The notes under the pieces were generated by a model. It was not told the DNA's origin, made no database searches, and saw only the letters and a program-made list of their open reading frames with translations. The position numbers and the translations under genes were made by a program. A stretch of DNA of 64,000 nucleotides from Pisaster brevispinus (taxonomy: Eukaryota; Echinodermata; Asteroidea; Forcipulatida; Asteriidae), in assembly GCA_023634235.1 (NCBI GenBank), contig JAMKCF010000011.1:19020027-19084026 (forward strand), in the 5' to 3' direction. Of this stretch, positions 10,768 to 20,848 are shown one piece after another; the stretch's first letter is position 1, and each line of letters starts with the position of its first letter.

Positions 10768-13280
10768 TTTGATCTTTGTACCATAGCGACAATCCGCAGT
10801 TTCAGAGCTAAATAACCGCAGAAAAACCGTCGATAGTTCAAATACCTTGTCAAATTCCCATGCCAGAAAATGATATATTTCCAACTTGCTGCATCTGGTT
10901 TCCACAATCCACGACCATGTCATGGAAATAAATGCAGCAAATCAGAAAGACGTGTTTTTTGCAATAAATCTCAAAAACATCTAAATTAACGTTTTCCTCT
11001 GACCTCAGAATCATGAAAACGCCGATGCTCTCATGAAGCACCCGTACTTGTTATTTTCCTTCTCTCTTACACTCGACCCATTTATGGGTCTTTTTGACAC
11101 AGATTCCGGGTCATACTGACCCAGAAATGAGTCAGACTCCATGGGACTCTGAACCGTGTCAACTCTGATCCGGAAGGGTTGAGAGTGTACGTTCGCATCC
11201 TCGTTCCCAGGGGAGATCAATTTCGCTGCGGCCGCGCCATTTTTTCCCAGCATGCCTTGCTCGATCATAACGACGAGAGGTACCGATACGGCGCGCTGCC
11301 CATGGTAGCGAGGCCTGTACGTTCGCATTTGGTTGATGTAGTGCTCAGAACAACACGAGACAAAGAATTCTCGTTGTGGAATGTAGTGAATTGACATAAA
11401 CTCAAATTGTACTTATTTATTTTTTATTCGCACAATACAAACATAATTATCCTCACACAATACAATATGTGTCCTTAGAAATTGCCCGGATCAAAGACCA
11501 ACGTGTTTTCTGTTCAATTAAACGTCATTAACACCTCGTGTGTCGAACCCAGTAAAAAATGTGATTAAATAGAGCAAGAACAGGAACTTGCCCCGAGTAT
11601 GTGGCCCCTATTGGGCCCTTACACTGACGTCACACCCTGCTACTGCCTGGAGCTTCGGGGGGGGGGGGGGCACTTGATGTCCGTGCCCTCCTCCCTCGGT
11701 TGCCCCGCATTTGAAATCTCGACTTTGGGATTGGACATTTCAAGAGTTTTAGGCTAATTTCGGTGTTTTTCAAACTATTTTTAAAAAATTACACGCAGAT
11801 AATGTACTTATTTTACACTAACGCCAGATTATCTTATAAAAAATATATATGAAAAGGGGCTTTTAAAAAAAAAAAAAAGGGTAAATGGAAACTTGGCGAG
11901 ATGCACCCCTTTAATGGTGCACCCTCGTGTGCCCCCGTACAATTTTACCCTAGTTACGGTGCTGAGTGAAAGTACAGTGTTCGCGCGTCTATTAATTGCG
12001 CGCGCCTTGTTTAAATTGCGCATTGCACCATCATTTACAGAAAGCCACATTGCCTTCGGATCGGGGAACTTTTTTGGGCCATAAAAACGTTTGCCATGAA
12101 ATAAAGGTGTTTGGAAAGATGTTTTAAAAGCAGAGAATAATGATTCACACAATTATCCCTCCCAGTTGTGTGTGTGTGTTTTTTTTTACTTCGTGAACTA
12201 ACACCGCCATTATTTTTTATAGAACCAAATTGAGGACTTCACAAAATGACCGACCGTGCTAGTTCACAAATTTTGATTCTTTACTGACGCCACGAACTTT
12301 TTACACGAAAACTTGCAATCGAAGAAAACGGCGTCTAAGGTTGAACGTATTTCTTTTTAACACCACTAGGCCCATCCTCTTCAAAGGTACAGTTTCCAAA
12401 CTAGTTTTCTTGTTACAGTGGACAAAAGATTTAGAACTTCTCGCAATGGCCAGCGTGCCTTTGCCAATACTACACATTACGTCTAACAGCATCTTTTGAA
12501 CATCTTGAAGAGGGAATTGAAGTCCCGATTGTTTCACTAATTTTTCTCTTCACTTGTTCTGAACATAACTTTTGTGTCACGCTGTTTCCGGAGATGTGCG
12601 CATTATAAGTGCATATTTTTAATGTTATTATTAAAGCAATAAGCTTTACAACAATACTGTTTCTTGACCGTTTTACGTCCTAAACTAATATTAAATAAGC
12701 AATAAAGTAAGAAAGGTTCGCGTCAGTTCGTGACCGCCCCCCCCCCCCCCAAGAAGCAAAATAGACAATTTGTGGTGTTTTTTTTTCAAAGTATCACCTT
12801 TCACTTTTCCATTGTCAGAATTTGTTTCTCTCAATATTCTCTTGTATAGAGCCTAATACTGGGCCCAAGTTGTCAAATCGTTCTACTAGTTATGTTATCG
12901 ATTGTCAAATTAAAATAAATATTTGCCAGACTGTATTACCCATCTGTAGAAGAGTCTAATATCTAGCTGACGGTGATCGGTTAAAAAAAAAATTGCATAA
13001 ACATTTCATGATTTTGAATAACTGACTAGCTAAACGACTTGGTAAAAGCGCTTCGCAGCTTGGCCGCCAGCGCTTGTCTTTTTTCGTGCGTGACATCTTG
13101 GAGTGCCGCCGCGGCGTGCGGCTTGACTAAAGACTAGGGCACGCCGCCCCACACACAAGGTTCGTGAAGACGAATATTGTATAAACATGTAAACAAACTG
13201 AAAACTTAAAAAGATGGTTTTGTATATCAAACAAGGGGTCAGTTCATGGTGGATAGACATATATTGTGAACCCAAAATGA

Positions 13281-14381
13281 TCAGTCCGATTGCGATCTCA
13301 TCTTCTGGAGACAGCGAGATGGCTCCGGAATCATGTGGTACCGACACCGGAGCATGTGACGGAACACCTCCTTGAAGTGAGGGTGCTTCAGCCCGTAGAT
13401 GACGGGGTTGATGGCGCTGTTGAAGAAGGCAATCATCCCGGTCCACGGGGTGGCCGGTCCGCTCGAAGGTAATACCAGCGCGACGGATAAGGGGGCAAGA
13501 CACACGATGAAGGCGCACAAAACGTAGAAGAGATTCTTGGTGATCTCCACTTGTCTCTTGCTGTAATTCACGGATGGTTCTCTGCGGAGCTCTCTGATGC
13601 TGTCGGTAGAAATTGTTGAGATACTGTCCATCTCAATGCCGGTCTTCTTCATTGTCTTCAACTGGTTTGTGACGTGGCGGTAGATCATGTAGTAACACAC
13701 GAGCAAGATAACCAAGGGGATGGGGTATACAAGACCCGAGTATAAACCAGCGTATAGAGAACTGTTTTGGGCCGAGTTGTCTTTGATACAGAGCTTGTAT
13801 CTGTCCGAATAGCCCCATTTACCAACCCCAAATAATGGCAAACTACAAACAGACAGCGCATACGCCCACACAAACACCAACATGGCTGCTGTCTTCTTGG
13901 TCGTGTAGATAGACCAGTACGTTTCTCTGGACTTTGTGATCAGCACAAACCTGTTTATTGCAATTGCAGCCAACGTCAGGATGCTGCATGCACCGCTGAG
14001 GAAAGTGACAGCACCCGCGATGGAGCATACCGACTCTGGTATGGGCAATCCGGGCTTGCTGAACAGCGCCACGGCACTGAAGATAATACCGAAACAGGTT
14101 ATCAAATCGGTCGTGGCGAGGTTGACGACGAAGGCGTTGGTGCGGGTCTGGAGCTTCTTGGATAAGATAACGGCCAGAATCACCAGGCTGTTACCAACGA
14201 GACCTGCCGCGGCCACGATGCAGAACACGCTGCCGAGGATGCCTCTCTGCGTGTGATCCTCAAATCTGAAGTCCGGTTCAGTTGACCTCCAACTCATCAT
14301 TTCAGTGGTCGAACTTTCATCGAAAGTCGTTCCCGTTGTAAAACTCTCCAAAATCGGTGTCTCTGTGTCGCTATTCTCCAT
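13281..14381 (-). CDS. GPCR-2: class A receptor, most divergent cluster member
   Basis: Using the Met at 14379-14381 the protein has 366 aa. An in-frame upstream ATG at 14486 would add 35 residues, but the chosen ATG has a good context (AAGAATGG) and the adjacent upstream DNA contains a pyrimidine-rich acceptor-like site ending at 14410. The pre-TM1 motif is DFRFEDHTQR (37-46). TM2 has LATTD. The DRY position is NRF (143-145), where all other cluster members have NRY. The TM4 Trp is followed by AYALSV rather than LYP. TM6 is CLAP (294-297) and TM7 NPVIY (325-329). The tail RYHMIPEPSRCLQKMRSQSD is present. TM3 Cys119 and ECL2 Cys198 are conserved. It is a predicted plasma-membrane receptor of unknown ligand. 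Substitutions spread through TM2-TM5 suggest an older or functionally distinct copy. Confidence 0.93.
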   Translation of the reverse strand: MENSDTETPILESFTTGTTFDESSTTEMMSWRSTEPDFRFEDHTQRGILGSVFCIVAAAGLVGNSLVILAVILSKKLQTRTNAFVVNLATTDLITCFGIIFSAVALFSKPGLPIPESVCSIAGAVTFLSGACSILTLAAIAINRFVLITKSRETYWSIYTTKKTAAMLVFVWAYALSVCSLPLFGVGKWGYSDRYKLCIKDNSAQNSSLYAGLYSGLVYPIPLVILLVCYYMIYRHVTNQLKTMKKTGIEMDSISTISTDSIRELRREPSVNYSKRQVEITKNLFYVLCAFIVCLAPLSVALVLPSSGPATPWTGMIAFFNSAINPVIYGLKHPHFKEVFRHMLRCRYHMIPEPSRCLQKMRSQSD

Positions 14382-15691
14382 TCTTGGTAAAACGGTTTTG
14401 TGGTGACGGCTGATAAAGGAGAATGGTGCAATCTTGGTCAAAGATAATCGTTTGGCCGTTTTATTCACGGTCAGAAATACCAGCAAGCTTTTATTAGTTC
14501 GGGGTTCCTGTTTTGTTTGAAGTTAGCTGAATACTTGCGTCAAGGTTCCCAAATCGTCGGTGGGGCCCTTGCCGTGTTTGAGGCCCCCTTACTTGAGCCT
14601 TCTTTGCCTGCTTCGTTTTACAACCGTCAGCTGGCCGGGCAGAGACAAACTCATGAATCCATATATCTATACAATGCACACAATACATATGACTGCTTTT
14701 AACATTTTATAGCATCGTCATAGAAAGTAAAACAAACGACACCCTAAACTGGAGTCCTTGTTTCTCAGGTATAGATTAAGCTGTATGAGATTTTCCATCA
14801 ACCAATAACAATGAGTTGCGGCTGAAAATGAGACTAACGAGGTAATGTGATAAGCAACCCATCAGGCGAATTTTGTTGAAAGAATATCTTTGATAACGCA
14901 AGTGTAAACTTGCGGATAAAATGTCATTACACAACAAAGCTCTGATTTCTAACAGACCTTTCGATTTCATTATCTCTTTCAGTGCAGCAGGTTGAAACTG
15001 TGATTTGGAAGATTGTGTATTACGGTACTTTATAATTTTTATCTGGGTTAGTGAACAAAAGGGCCTTGACGTACGAGGCAATTTTTTTCCCAGGCAACTT
15101 GATGGAGGCAACCAACCGCGTGTATGATAGGCAGGATAACTTTTGTAACACATGAGTGATATTTCAAACAATGTCTAACGATCCTTAAGAAAAAAGCTAT
15201 GTGAACATTCAAATGTGAATGCTTTTTCTTCTCGAAGACTGCCTAGAAATGGTTGCCAGTAAATTACCTCGTGTGACATGGCTCTGTTTCTGCAAGAGGC
15301 AAGTGTGATGAGGCGCGTGTGCAAATCTTGCGCGTATATCGTAACCAAAACGAGAAAATAACTAAATGAAGACAATCTATAACCAAATCTTCTTTTAGAA
15401 TTCTTTTCATACATAAATTTTGGCGATTAAAATACCTAAAGCAAATTGTTATTAATTCAAACCATTAAGCTTACAACATGAACGTCAGTTCGGGGAAATT
15501 CTTAATAATGTTTACAATGTTGTTGACTTGTATAAATTGATTTAACTTCCATATATTTCATGGCTAAGTTTTACTTCCTCAACAACATTGATAATAGTTG
15601 TTGAAGCCACACAAGTCAAACTCATGGCAGGGAACAACTTGATCCTTGACCCCGGAAGCGGAATACGCGCATGACTTGAACAGTCCATGGC

Positions 15692-15829
15692 GTTTTCGAA
15701 ACCACTAGACTTGGGCTTAGGCTTAGGCTCTGTCAGTTGTTTGGGAAATGTGTCCAGTCCTTACGGGACTTCGATCAGGTGGACGGAGCCCAAGCCCAAG
15801 CTCAAGATCAAGCAGTGATTTCGAAAAGG
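15692..15829. mobile_element. foldback element with Glu/Pro-like ttgggc-rich arms
   Basis: The left arm (gttttcgaaaccactagact, then ttgggcttaggcttagg) and the right arm (reverse complement: ttttcgaaatcactgc..., gagcttgggcttgggct) form an imperfect inverted repeat of about 50 bp per arm. A related but degraded sequence with tttcgaaaaggctc lies at about 40.2-40.31 kb. It is non-coding. Confidence 0.65.
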
Positions 15830-15867
15830 GTCTATATTTAGCCAATGGAGGATTTTAGGGAAGCTAG

Positions 15868-16010
15868 GTGGCAGCAGACTTACCAGGAATATCCACTGAT
15901 CTCTATTATACTGTCAGTATAATAGAGATCAGTGGGTATATCCATTGTTCTCGGTATTGTGCGCATGTCAGAACTACGTGAACAATGGAAACTGGTAAGT
16001 CTGCTGTCAC
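15868..16010. mobile_element. foldback element carrying a nested palindromic insertion
   Basis: The outer arms are gtggcagcagacttaccag (15868-15886) and its reverse complement with one mismatch (15992-16010). Inner arms tccattgttc (15941-15950) and gaacaatgga (15980-15989) continue the pairing. A 41-bp perfect hairpin with a near-perfect 8-bp target duplication interrupts the left arm at 15894-15934, so the two insertions are ordered in time. Confidence 0.75.
15894..15934. mobile_element. 41-bp perfect palindrome insertion with 8-bp target duplication (copy 1)
   Basis: The arm CACTGATCTCTATTATACT is followed by a 3-nt loop (GTC) and the exact reverse complement. The flanks ggaatatc (15886-15893) and ggtatatc (15935-15942) match at 7 of 8 positions, as expected for a target-site duplication. 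There is no coding capacity. An 8-bp duplication is typical of hAT-type transposition, but the element is far shorter than known MITEs. Confidence 0.75.
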
Positions 16011-16047
16011 CAAGCGTTCCAAAGTCCCCCATTGGACAAGGCAGATT

Positions 16048-16086
16048 CACTGATCTCTATTATACTCAGTATAATAGAGATCAGTG
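16048..16086. mobile_element. 39-bp perfect palindrome insertion with 8-bp target duplication (copy 2)
   Basis: This has the same 19-nt arm as the copy at 15894, with a single C at the centre. It is flanked on both sides by identical ggcagatt (16040-16047 and 16087-16094). The exact duplication and the independent second site show that this tiny sequence moves as a unit. Confidence 0.8.
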
Positions 16087-16187
16087 GGCAGATTGTAGAC
16101 GGGTCCCTGGTTTCTATCTGTAGGAATACAGAGAGACACTTGTCTTATAGGCCTATACTAAAAGATAAATCGCGAAGGCCGCGTGTA

Positions 16188-16322
16188 CGACATCCTACCT
16201 TTAAAGATGTCGACATCCCGAGATAAATTATCACAGGAAGACGACATCCTACCTTTAGGATGTCGACATCCCGAGATAAATGATCACAGCAAGACGACAT
16301 CCTACTTTTAGGATGTCGACAT
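16188..16322 (+). repeat. 53-54-bp tandem repeat, about 2.6 copies
   Basis: Units start with cgacatcct at 16188, 16242 and 16295. Each contains a perfect palindrome GGATGTCGACATCC or a slightly damaged version, followed in the first two by cgagataaat and atcacag. The third unit ends inside the palindrome. It is non-coding. Confidence 0.85.
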
Positions 16323-17295
16323 AATTATGTCAGGATCTCAACATGTCGGATGGCACTTCCAGAGCTCCGTACAAGCCCAATGGTTTCATTGGATAGACAT
16401 ACTGCATGCAGTGACGCACCAGATAGCCCTGGTGCCTTTCACTTTTGAAAACAAATATTACAGTGACTGAATAACATAGTCCTACATAGGGCCAAACTGC
16501 CAGACTGATTGTGATATTACACACAATGAGTAAATGGCATGCAAGGTCAACGATACACCTGACAGGCAACCGGCAGGTTCTAAAGACCAGTGTCTGGCGT
16601 TGTTATCACGAGCCTCGCAAGGCGACGTCAGTCGTTCGGGCTAGGCCCTAAAGATAACTGAAACACTGAAACATCCGCAGCCACGACCAATGTGATGTAA
16701 GGTCTTAAATCATTATACACGTTGAGAAATACTCCCCTTATACTAAGAGGCTATTAATAGGTGTCATTTTGTCATTTCTCCACAGTACGCAAATAAACCC
16801 AGCTTTGAGTCGTTGCAGACTTGCAGTTGCATAGTTTTATAATCATCATAGAAGAGATGACAGAAGTTGATAAAATAATGTGTATCTTCGACCAGCTCAT
16901 AAAAACATGTTTAAGCGATGTATTAATGCAAATTTTTAAAGCGCTGAGTATACGGTACTTATGACATAAGCCTATCGGTGTAAAAGAGGGGAACACAATA
17001 GTAGGTACATCTTTACCCGACTGCAGTTTTCTCTCTAAGTTTTCATTTTAAATTTCATCTCAAGCTTTCATCGAGTTTTGTGTAAGTGTGTTCCCATTTG
17101 AACAATAGTATCCAGTATTGCAGTCGCCTCTCCTATGCCATAGTAACTTGTAAAAGACTGGCATGGGAATTATTTTTTTTTTAAGAAGTAAAAATAACAT
17201 GCGTTCCAGAAATGGACTCCTGTGGGTCTTTTGTATCTCCAAACTTTCTGTCATTAAATGATAGAGTACAGTCTATGTAGGCAACTGGCGTGTGT

Positions 17296-18462
17296 CTATT
17301 TTGAGCTCATCTGTCGAAGAAAGCTAGATGGTTCCGGAATCATGTGGTACCGACACCGGAGCATGTGACGGAACACCTCCTTGAAGTGCGGGTGTTTCAG
17401 TCCATAAATGACGGGGTTGACGGCGCTGTTGAAGATGATGATCGCCCCCGTCCACGGTATGACCGGATCGCTGGGCGGTATCATCAGAGCGATGGCGAAG
17501 GGAGCCAGGCACGCAATGAAAGCGCACACCACAACGAAGAGATTCTTGGTGATCTGTACTTGTCTCCTGCTGAAGCTCTCCGCTGGTTTCTTGTGTAGTT
17601 GAGTGCTGCTGGCGCTGGAAGAGTTAGAAGTGTCGGCCATCTCAATGCCCTTCCCCATCATCTTCTTCATGTGGCCTGTGACGTGGCGGTAGATTTTGAA
17701 ATAACAGACGAACAGGATGATTAGGGGGATAGGGTAGAGGAGAGCAGATCCCAGCAGACTGAATAGGTCACTCGTTTCAGCCGAGGTGTCTTGAGTACAA
17801 GTCTTGTACTTGTCCGAGTAGCCCCATTTACCGATACGAAAGAATGGAAGGGAACATACTAATGCTGGATAAAGCCACATGAACACCAACATGGCTGCTA
17901 TCTTCTTGGGTGTGTAGATAGAGTGGTAAGTCTCCCTGGATTTAGTGATGAGTACGTACCGGTTAACGGAGATGGCAGCCAGGTTCATGACACTGCAACC
18001 AAGGCTGGTAAATCCAATGGCAGCTGCGACCGAGCAGACCGCCTCTGGCATCGGCCAACCCGTCATGCTAAACAGCGCCACCGCTGAAAATGGCGCAGAA
18101 AGACAAGTCACCAGGTCGGCCGATGCCAAGTTGACGACGAAGGCGTTGGTGCGGGTCTGGAGCTTATTGGACAAGACAACGGCCAGAATCACCAAGACGT
18201 TCCCTACGAAGCCAAACAAGGACACGAAGCAGACGAGGCTGCCGATGATGGCTCTCTGCGTGTAGTCCTCGAAGCGGAAGTTTCGACCGTCGCCAACCGT
18301 GGTAGTCGTTCCATCCGGGGTGGTGAAACTTGTGCTTGTCACAGTAAAAGCTTCCCCTTGTGTTAGGCTGGAGGAAGTTTCAACAGTCAAAGTCTCGGAC
18401 ACTTTACTGACGAAAAACGTATTATTTTCCACCGTGGAGATTGTTGTAAATTCATGTTCCAT
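17296..18462 (-). CDS. GPCR-3: class A receptor, near-duplicate of GPCR-9
   Basis: This is an uninterrupted 388-aa receptor starting at MEHEF (ATG at 18462, the only Met before the core). The Ser/Thr-rich extracellular N-terminus of about 57 residues leads to GDGRNFRFEDYTQR (57-70). TM2 has LASAD, TM3 NRY (167-169), TM6 CLAP (318-321) and TM7 NPVIY (349-353). Cys143 and Cys222 form the expected disulfide. The Ser-rich third loop and Lys/Arg-rich start of TM6 are typical G-protein contact regions. Its core differs from GPCR-9 at about 14 of 330 positions, but the N-termini are unrelated. R209, before IGKWGYS in ECL2, replaces a Gly found in all eight paralogues. The ligand is unknown. Confidence 0.95.
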   Translation of the reverse strand: MEHEFTTISTVENNTFFVSKVSETLTVETSSSLTQGEAFTVTSTSFTTPDGTTTTVGDGRNFRFEDYTQRAIIGSLVCFVSLFGFVGNVLVILAVVLSNKLQTRTNAFVVNLASADLVTCLSAPFSAVALFSMTGWPMPEAVCSVAAAIGFTSLGCSVMNLAAISVNRYVLITKSRETYHSIYTPKKIAAMLVFMWLYPALVCSLPFFRIGKWGYSDKYKTCTQDTSAETSDLFSLLGSALLYPIPLIILFVCYFKIYRHVTGHMKKMMGKGIEMADTSNSSSASSTQLHKKPAESFSRRQVQITKNLFVVVCAFIACLAPFAIALMIPPSDPVIPWTGAIIIFNSAVNPVIYGLKHPHFKEVFRHMLRCRYHMIPEPSSFLRQMSSK

Positions 18463-19689
18463 TGTGTGTGTTAAGTGGGTTGCATTGAGCAGAAAACAGA
18501 AGTTATGATGACGGGTAAAATACCCCGGCGGGACTTATCTCGTACACAAATATCTGTTTAGAATAAATTTAAGATACAATACGATTTCGTTTTTGGTCAT
18601 AAAAGAAATTCGAGGCAGAGTCGAACAAAATTGCACTACTGCAAATAGCAGGGATGAACCTCGAAATTCGAACTGATTGGATGTGAAACAAATCACAGAA
18701 ATTAGTGGTTTTTGATTAATTGTTTGCAAGTGGTATGTGGTATGATTGAATTGATTTCTGCAACATTGAAATCAGTCGAAATAATTACAAACGAACATTT
18801 CCTGAAAGTATTGAGCGTACCTGATATTTACGTCTTGACTTTCTAGCAAGGAACTACCATCAACTAATCGGTCCAACATAGCTATATGTCCAGGTTTATC
18901 ACAATTTGCTTTTCATTCAGCACTCTGGTTTGGACAACAAATGTTTTTTTTTTTTTTTTTTGGCCAGGCAGTTTGGACTCCTGTGACTGTCAAATTGCAT
19001 TAAGTTTGCAAAAGAGTGAACCATTTGGACTGCACACTTTTAGACATCAACAAGGATGGTAAATGTTGCTGACTTCAGTTCGATCGGGGCTATAAGTTTA
19101 TGAGGTTAAAATAACTAAAGAAAAATAACTCACGGTTTTTCGTCGATTCTCCTGATGTGTGGAACTCCACGTAACACGTTTTCAGTCAGACCGAATATTT
19201 TCTTTTTCCTCTCTTGTGGGGGTGTTCCAATAAAACATGACTAATACATTAATTTCTTTTCAATGTGCAGTCATGCGTGTGTGTACTTTTGTGAGGCAAA
19301 CTTCGATCTGATGCCAAATACATTTTATTAGGTCATTGTATTGCAGAAGAAAAGAAGGACAAAGGCACAACACATTTTGTAAGAATGCTTGCAGACTCGT
19401 ATGGAATTGGTCTACGTGACCTACTTGTGTTTTCGGAAGCAACGCTTCAGCGGCGCAAGGTCAAAAGGCTGTTGTTTAATCGCGACCAAAAACACAGTGT
19501 TTCGAAAAGGCTGTCAGGTAAATAAATAAGTAGCACGTTCCCCCTTATACAACTGCCAACACAGAGATCAGTTTTAAACCCGGATGTACGTTCTCAAGTA
19601 AACACATTTGAAGTTCTGCATGACAACATGAATCATTACATACAGGGGTCAAACAATTGACATGCAATCTGACTCCGAAATGTATTGGA

Positions 19690-20395
19690 AATTTCTGACC
19701 AGACTATGCGTCATTTTAATTCAGACCCGGGCCAAGTTGACTTAAACTGCTGGTAGTTTTGATCCGACTCCAGGTCGATTTGACCCAGACACCCAGGTCT
19801 TGTTTAGACAGAATCCGCGTCAGTTTGACCCAGACACCCAGGTCTGGTTAATGCAGACTCAGGGTCATTTAAAATCAAACCCCGGGGCCAAGTTGACTTG
19901 AACACCGGGGCCAAGTTGACTTGAACACCGGGGCCAAGTTGACTTGAACACCGGGGCCAAGTTGACTTGAACACCGGGTCTTGTTGACCAAGCTCCGGGT
20001 CATGTTGTACAAGACTCTGGGTCTTGTTGACCAAGCTCCGGGTCATGTTGTACAAGACTCTGGGTCATGTTGACCAAGACTTTGGGTCTTGTTGACCAAG
20101 ACTCCTTGTCATGTTGACCAAGCTCCGGGTCATGTTGTACAAGACTCAGGGTCATGTTGACCAAGCTCTGGGTCATGTTGTACAATACTCCGGGTCATGT
20201 TGACCAAGCTCCGGGTCATGTTGTACAAGACTCAGGGTCATGTTGACCAAGCTCCGGGTCATGTTGTACAAGACTCCGGGTCATGTTGACCAAGACTCCG
20301 GGTCATGTTGACCAAGACTCTGGGTCTTGTTGACCAAGCTCCGGGTCATGTTGACCAAGCTCCGGGTCATGTTGAACAAGACTCCTCTTTTGGGT
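19690..20395 (+). repeat. GT-C minisatellite of gggtcatgttgaccaag-type units
   Basis: The array has two blocks. From 19883 to 19980 there are about four near-exact 22-bp units (gggccaagttgacttgaaca plus cc). From about 19980 to 20390 there are many 21-22-bp units alternating gggtcatgttgaccaagctc and gggtcatgttgtacaagact. A looser lead-in from 19690 has ggtcgatttgacccagacac motifs. It is related to the gggtca/tgaccc repeats elsewhere in the window. Confidence 0.9.
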
Positions 20396-20813
20396 CGGTC
20401 ACTTTCATCATTGTCTTTAATTTTAAAAACAGTCATGTTCGTGAAATGTAAAATGTTAATGAGTCACTTTGCATCATTGTTCCAGCCAAAAAAGTTTTAC
20501 TTCCTGACGTTGACAAATTCATTTATAATACCACTTTAATGTTAAGGACCTCCAAAGAAGGATTTAAAAATAAGCTTAATAGTTAAAGTAAACTGCAATC
20601 GGACACAACACAAAATGCATAATGAATACAAAACCATTAATTTCCTTGTTTGAATAATGTTTTTTTATTATTTTTTTAAAGGTCTGTTTCCTTTAAGCAG
20701 GATGACAGAAGTCTGTTGTCATTGACATTGGTATATTATTGTCTGACCGTTCAATGTACGGGGTTTATTTCCTCAAGCGAGATAAAATGGACATCACAAT
20801 CAGAAACTTACGA

Positions 20814-20848
20814 CGGGGGGGGGGGGGTGGGGGGGGGGGGGGTGGGGG
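20814..20848 (+). repeat. poly-G tract (G-quadruplex former) of unit A
   Basis: An almost pure G run interrupted twice by T follows cttacgac and precedes ttgacaaaccagaaatat. Equivalent tracts occur at the same place in units B (about 29571) and C (about 34690). Confidence 0.85.

Larger units (their letters stand above)
6806..13280. other. intergenic region between GPCR-1 and GPCR-2
   Basis: No gene was recognised in 6.5 kb of AT-rich sequence. It holds a diverged direct repeat pair (8017-8285 and 9491-9765), a degraded dispersed element around 10.3-10.77 kb, an estrogen-response-element-like palindrome at 11108, and poly-G or poly-C tracts near 11655 and 12737. The open frames here, the longest being 128 aa on the minus strand at 11011-11397, have no family resemblance and lie over repeats. 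Confidence 0.5.
14382..17295. other. intergenic region between GPCR-2 and GPCR-3
   Basis: No gene was recognised. The notable contents are foldback elements between 15.69 and 16.10 kb and a 54-bp tandem repeat at 16.19-16.32 kb, listed separately. The rest (14.4-15.65 and 16.33-17.29 kb) is AT-rich with only short non-homologous open frames. Confidence 0.5.

Noticed and set aside
13290..14256. Plus-strand open frames antisense to GPCR-2 and the matching ones antisense to every other receptor
   Set aside because: They are shadows of the GPCR coding frame. GC-rich codons remove stops on the opposite strand, and the peptides are basic and low in complexity.
19804..20185. Minus-strand frames with L-V-Q-H-D-P-E-L-G-Q repeats
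   Set aside because: They are translated minisatellite units, with no start context, homology or neighbouring exon.
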